Assembly (NCBI RefSeq): GCF_022539315.1
Contig: NC_066315.1
Location: 90,746,990-90,810,989, forward strand
From: Serinus canaria
Taxonomy: Eukaryota; Chordata; Aves; Passeriformes; Fringillidae
Length of the DNA stretch: 64,000 nucleotides
Direction of reading: 5' to 3'
The notes under the pieces were generated by a model, which was given only the letters and a program-made list of their open reading frames with translations, was not told the origin of the DNA and did no database searches. Within the stretch, counting starts at the first letter, position 1. Every line of letters begins with the position of its first letter. The translations under genes and the position numbers were made by a program. This document shows positions 59,710 through 64,000 of this stretch, piece by piece.

Positions 59710-59777
59710 AATGGCATGTCATGATGCCATTGAAAATGACATGTCAGGGACATGTCATGGCACCAGTTGCCATGACA
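59710..59777. repeat. Cluster of three perfect inverted repeats
   Basis: Arms 59710-59717/59724-59731 (8 bp, 6-nt loop), 59736-59745/59749-59758 (10 bp, 3-nt loop) and 59753-59762/59768-59777 (10 bp, 5-nt loop). The last two overlap at 59753-59758 and cannot form at once. The words GACATGTC and GGCATG/CATGCC recur throughout. Confidence 0.95.
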
Positions 59778-59805
59778 TTTGTTTCCGTTTCTGGTAATCC
59801 TTTCC

Positions 59806-59827
59806 TTTTTTTTTTTTTTTTTTTTTT
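59806..59827. repeat. T22 homopolymer followed by GTTTTG-rich DNA
   Basis: Twenty-two T residues, then GTTTTGTTTTGGTTGGGTGTTGG. It starts about 30 bp after the inverted-repeat cluster. On the minus strand this is an A-rich tail-like sequence. Confidence 0.95.
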
Positions 59828-62564
59828 GTTTTGTTTTGGTTGGGTGTTGGTTGGTTAGGGTGTTGGCATTTTTCCTGTATGTGTGTGTTTGCCTTTTCCT
59901 GAATTTCTCCCAGTCCGGCTCACTGAAGCCTGCGAAAGCTTTAACCCTTTGCCTTTTAACAAGTCATGTGAACTAACTCCAAACCTTCTAGTGAAGGAAA
60001 GCAGACACACATGGAAACTATGACAAAAAACCATGAAAGTCAGTTAAGTTTATTGCTCTTAGAATTATATTCTCTCCTTTACCTTACTTTGGAGGCTCCT
60101 TGTTTGTCACTCTGCAAATACTGAGCAGATTATGGCAGGTTTGCTAGAACTAAGTGGACACTGAGGAATGGAGGCATTCTACTTCATATTCTGATTAGTA
60201 CTCACATTACTTTGGCATCTAAGGGTCACAGAAGTAGATTGAGGTGTCATTATGCTGAGTACTACATGACCAGAAGGACAGCTTTGCCTCACAGTGCTGA
60301 AAATCTATATATAGGACAAGTGACAGGAACTGGATACAGAGATGCAAACAAGGAAACTATAAAACAGTGTCAGCCACTAAGAGGAAATTGGGAGGTAGAA
60401 ATGAGAAATGCCTAATGTCAAGTTTTTGATGAAAAAAACCCCAGTAACCTCAGATTAACTTCCAGGAGGGAAGAAAATTAATGGCATTTCTTGCACTTTT
60501 CACCCTAGTTATATTAGCCCAGTGCAGACACACACGGGGAATCAGGTTTCTTTTACACAGAAGTCTGAGCCAGCCTTCATTTGTATCACTAAAAATAAAG
60601 ATTAACTTCTGTGAAATAACTGAATTTATCCTAGTGTATAAACAGTCCAAGAGAAGGCAGAGTCTGGTCCTATATTATTTTTTATTGCCAGAATGCCTCG
60701 TTTTCCCAGTGCTGTAAATCTATTTTATTGCCTTGTGTTATCCGTGGCATTTATCCATTGACTGTGAAGCTAACAGCGAGATATATGCAAATAGGCAAAT
60801 GACTTAGGAGCTGCATTTCATCTCACAAATGAAAGGATTTTTCTGACAACTTCTCAGGTATTACAAACAAGCCATTAGAACTGCAGCACTAACACCTTAT
60901 CACCTCTGCTTGTTTGAGAAGACAAAAATAAATTTTCTGAACACGTGAAAGACTGATTTTAAACACAGCAGTATGACAATTAACAAAATAATAGTTAATT
61001 AAATAGGAAATTAGTCTTTCCTCAGGTGAATTGCTTTTAGAATGAGCCACTCCCACAGCCTAGGTTACAGAAAATGGTGACTACAATAACCATCTGATCC
61101 TTAAGCTTGTGATTGTCAGCACAAATAAATTTTTTAATCTCTGCACACAATGTATTTAGGGACTTTAAGAACTAGGGGTTATGAAGTGTGTAATTTTTGT
61201 ATTTCTAGAGGCTTTCTCATTTACTATGGTCTATTAAATCACAATTTGTTTGGGGACATTTTACACTGATTATTTGGCAGCTCCTTTCAGAAATCCAGCT
61301 ATTTTGATCCAAAAAAATGTAGGCTGCCAAATTTGGGCTGGCAAAATTTCAGAACCGACACAACCCCAGAGCACAAAAAAGCCAGCGGAAATGTCCAGTA
61401 CAAAATTTCTATCAGCTTTTGCTCATCTGTAGTGCAAAAGCAAACACCAACAAAGCCAAAAGGCTGTTAGGGTTGCATCCAGCCTGATCATTGCAAAAGT
61501 TACTTAGAAATATTTTAGATTGCTGCTATCAGCGTGTCGTAAGCAAACCAAGTGTGGAAGCATAATCATTTTATTAGAGCTCCTACTCCTCTCCCTCCTA
61601 CTTGGGAACTCTTTGCTCAGGGGTTCTGTGAGAACCCTTCCATGCTACAAAGTTGTACCAGCAGACAGCTGACACACACAGGTTGGATCATAGATGGATA
61701 TTTCCCAGCAGCAGTCCTAGAGAATATTTGCCACTGTTTTCTCTATTCTAGACAGCTGTTTAAGCTAGCTTTTGCATTGCTAACAAGTAGAGAGATTGAA
61801 ATAGATCTTTAAAATAGCTCTTTCCTAAGGCTTCATAGAAACCTGTTGGCTGGATACTCTCACAATGACTCATTACCACAACTCACACTTCCCACAAACA
61901 TCTGTGAATCATAAAAAGCTTTAATGAATGTGGATAGCTCCGCAAAGAAACTACACATCATCTAGGTATGTATACTTTACTTCTTTTTAACTCTGCTCTC
62001 AGCTGTTCCCTTTTGTGTGTTTCATTTCATGCCAGATTTTTATTTTAGATGGTGCAGATGAGAGGCTGTATTTTTATATGTCTCTGCAGACCCTGTCTGG
62101 CACAATTCTGGGGTGGTATGAATAACAAACCTTCCATTTCAAGGAACAGATTTGCAAGGATAGAGAACCAAGTCCAAATCTCTTCTTCCTATGTCAAAGT
62201 TCTGGAACTTATCTTGTTTTGTACTCAGAGAGATTTTAATGCAATAAATAAAAAAAATAAAAAGATTACTGTAGCAGAAGAGGTAAAAAAAATGAAGATT
62301 AAGTTGAAATGTGAAAGCATGTACTTACCCAATTTCCTCACTATAATTAAACAGCCAAAAGATGTATTTCACTATTTCAGGAGCATAATTTTGTTCTAGC
62401 ACAAAATTTCTTCAGTAGATACCAAAGATGTTTTATTCTATATTTATGCTAAAAATTAATATAGATTATACTTCACATAGTCAGTATTAAGTCAACTTGA
62501 AGTTCTCCCAAGGTCTAATTTAACTGTTACTCAGAAGTTATGAAGGTCAACGTGGCACTCTTAC

Positions 62565-62773
62565 CTGTGGGTTAAAGAATCCTGTCATCCAGAACTGGTT
62601 TGGACGGCCATCCTGCAGCCAGCTGCTGAACTGCTGGTTTCGCTCAAGAAGCTCAGTAAACCAAAATCCTAAAGTAGTTGACTCCCAGGAAATCCTAAAC
62701 CACAGTTTTGGAATCCTAGCATCGTAAATATTATCTAAAGCATCTTGCAATTCTTCTGACATAATTATGGTTC
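62565..62773 (-). CDS. Axonemal dynein heavy chain, third-last coding exon (end of AAA6 / start of C-terminal domain)
   Basis: 209 bp. The minus-strand acceptor is TTATCTTCCAG. The first two bases complete a Gly codon, followed by [20 protein letters not shown], then [18 protein letters not shown] and [19 protein letters not shown], then [12 protein letters not shown], with donor [35 protein letters not shown] and [10 protein letters not shown] are invariant dynein heavy-chain motifs at the AAA6/C-terminal boundary. Phase links cleanly to the next exon (NPQ-GFLTAM). Upstream exons, including the rest of the AAA ring, stalk and tail, lie beyond 64000. Together the visible exons give about 216 residues of a protein normally above 4000. 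Confidence 0.94.
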
Positions 62774-64000
62774 CTGGAAGATAAGTAAAATATTCAGAAT
62801 GAACTTTCCCCTAGCTTGCAAAGGCAATTAAAACTTCCAAATGACATTCAAAGTCTAATAAACCCTCTTTTGTTGTGCCTTAATTGCACACCTGTAGCGC
62901 TGCAGTCTTATCAGTTTGCAGTTAATTTGTTCAAAATTATAAGACTTGATTCAAAGCTAAAGGCGATAAGATAAATGATATTTCTTCTGTTGATTTGATC
63001 AGAAACAAAGATATGTTTCTTAAACAACTTCTTCTCCCTCATACACATTATTTATATTCATTATATTCACAGTGTGTCTAGAATGTGATTAATCATTGAA
63101 AACTGTTTTATAAATTTTAATGGATCCTACATGCATGATCAATGATAGAGATACACTGTGTAACTCATCTATATCCTAAGCATGTACTGGCAGTGATTAC
63201 ATTCATGAAATTCACTATTACTAATGATAACTTTGTACATTTCCATTATCAAGATTCTCAATGGGAAAGCAGGAGGTAGAATTAAGCTAAAGGCAGGATT
63301 TTTTTTTTTTTTTTTGTAGTGCATACTCACGTATTCCATGCATAGTGCTGTTCTCTCCACTAAAATGTTGGTGTTTACCAAGACAGTGATTTTTCAGTGA
63401 CACTCACCCTTCCATGTGCTAGAAGTTCCTACACCTCGTGTACTCTCAATAGAGATCTGGAACACAGCCATACCTCAGGATGACTTCTCTGTTCCAGAAA
63501 CTGGTTCTATTATTCTCTCACAGAAACTGGTCTGGTACCCCAACTTTGATTAAATATTCATATAAAACCAAAGTTCAATGTATCATCACACACACAGCTG
63601 CTGTAATTCCCACAAGGACAACATGAGATACCAAACAGAATTAAGTGGCTTCCACCAGAGAACATGTAAAGGAAAGGGAAGTGGTCTGGGTGACTGCGAA
63701 GAAAATCTGCAATGGTCCATGCAAACATACCCATGAGGAAAGGTGGCCTGTAAAAAGAAAGCATTTAAAATCCTTTCCTTCCACTGAGGTTGACAGGGCT
63801 TCAGTTGAGGGGGAAAAAAAGAGTATCCAGAAACCTAACACCAGCTTAATTTTGAAGACCAGAGCATTACAACATAAACAGTCCTTATATCAGTGTGTGC
63901 AAATTTAGTGCAGTCTAAAATACATAAATGGCAAATAGGCCTCGATTTCTTCTAGCAGATAATGGGTGATCTGTTTCCATTTATATGCACCTCTTTTTGT
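62774..64000 (-). other. Dynein heavy chain intron (partial)
   Basis: The preceding dynein exon should encode a segment ending near DLKLAIDG-type sequence, and none is seen before the window ends. A T17 run lies near 63300-63317. One open stretch at 63776-63640 (minus) with an acceptor-like ACAG is discussed under rejected items. Confidence 0.7.

Larger units (their letters stand above)
57796..62564 (-). other. Dynein heavy chain intron, 4.8 kb
   Basis: Minus-strand donor GTAAGAG at 62564, acceptor at 57796. It contains a cluster of perfect inverted repeats (59710-59777) followed by a T22 run and GTTTTG-rich sequence (59806-59860). Otherwise AT-rich, with no repeat family or second gene recognised. 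Confidence 0.85.

Noticed and set aside
63558..63776. Minus-strand open stretch after an acceptor-like CTTTTTACAG, reading PPFLMGMFAWTIADFLRSH and FLYMFSGGSH
   Set aside because: It does not resemble the expected upstream dynein sequence or any family I know, and the downstream donor is unconvincing. It is probably chance, though an RNA check is cheap.
1..64000. Alternative assignment of the first gene to TMEFF2 and the second to CAVIN2, neighbours on human 2q32
   Set aside because: The SSRMV tail and the Kazal sequence fit TMEFF1. The cavin matches CAVIN4 ([17 protein letters not shown] repeats, LLDLK end), and the pair TMEFF1-CAVIN4 matches 9q31.

Overview
The window is vertebrate nuclear DNA, almost certainly from a bird. 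Most of it is intron and intergenic sequence with few transposons. The repeats that can be recognised are avian: CR1 LINE fragments and solo LTRs of a family widespread in birds. The genes are multi-exon with GT-AG introns, and most ORFs over 60 codons are chance. TMEFF1 and CAVIN4 are neighbours on human 9q31, and human chromosome 9 is largely homologous to the avian Z. Z linkage is therefore likely, but this is inference. There are no prokaryotic features, CRISPR arrays or RNA genes that I can support.

Layout. (1) Positions 1 to about 38260, + strand: the 3' two thirds of TMEFF1 (tomoregulin-1). Seven coding exons are present (27-bp microexon 1907-1933, then 13281-13377, 24637-24785, 25727-25792, 30968-31091, 35261-35419, 37078-37162). 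Their codon phases all join cleanly to give the last 235 residues: acidic linker, second follistatin/Kazal module, EGF-like module, transmembrane helix and short basic tail. The introns carry CR1 pieces (16395-16683, 18180-18600, and a long antisense relic at 26400-28150 that may reach 29110), two solo LTRs of one family in opposite orientation (9872-10300 minus, 29841-30388 plus), a third probable LTR (7127-7634), and an unusual compound palindrome at 22558-22625.

(2) 38260-52830, + strand: complete CAVIN4 (MURC). It has two coding exons, 38828-39238 and 51465-52130, joined over a 12.2-kb intron, and encodes 358 aa. It begins only about 0.6 kb after the last TMEFF1 poly(A) signal. A perfect MEF2 consensus and a CAGCTG E-box lie in the 230 bp before the ATG, as expected for a striated-muscle gene.

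(3) 52830-64000: intergenic DNA, then on the minus strand the last three coding exons of an axonemal dynein heavy chain of the DNAH5/DNAH8 type (62773-62565, 57795-57574, 56239-56021). The gene converges tail-to-tail with CAVIN4. All splice sites and the frame are intact. In human, the gene after CAVIN4 is PLPPR1, not a dynein, so this neighbour is the most interesting item in the window. It may be a dynein paralogue kept in birds and missing or moved in mammals, or a local rearrangement.

The three genes do not form a functional system: TMEFF1 is a neural/embryonic membrane protein, CAVIN4 a muscle caveola coat protein, and the dynein a ciliary motor. I found no convincing previously undescribed system. 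The best novel leads are the dynein gene and two sets of overlapping perfect inverted repeats that look like template-switch products.
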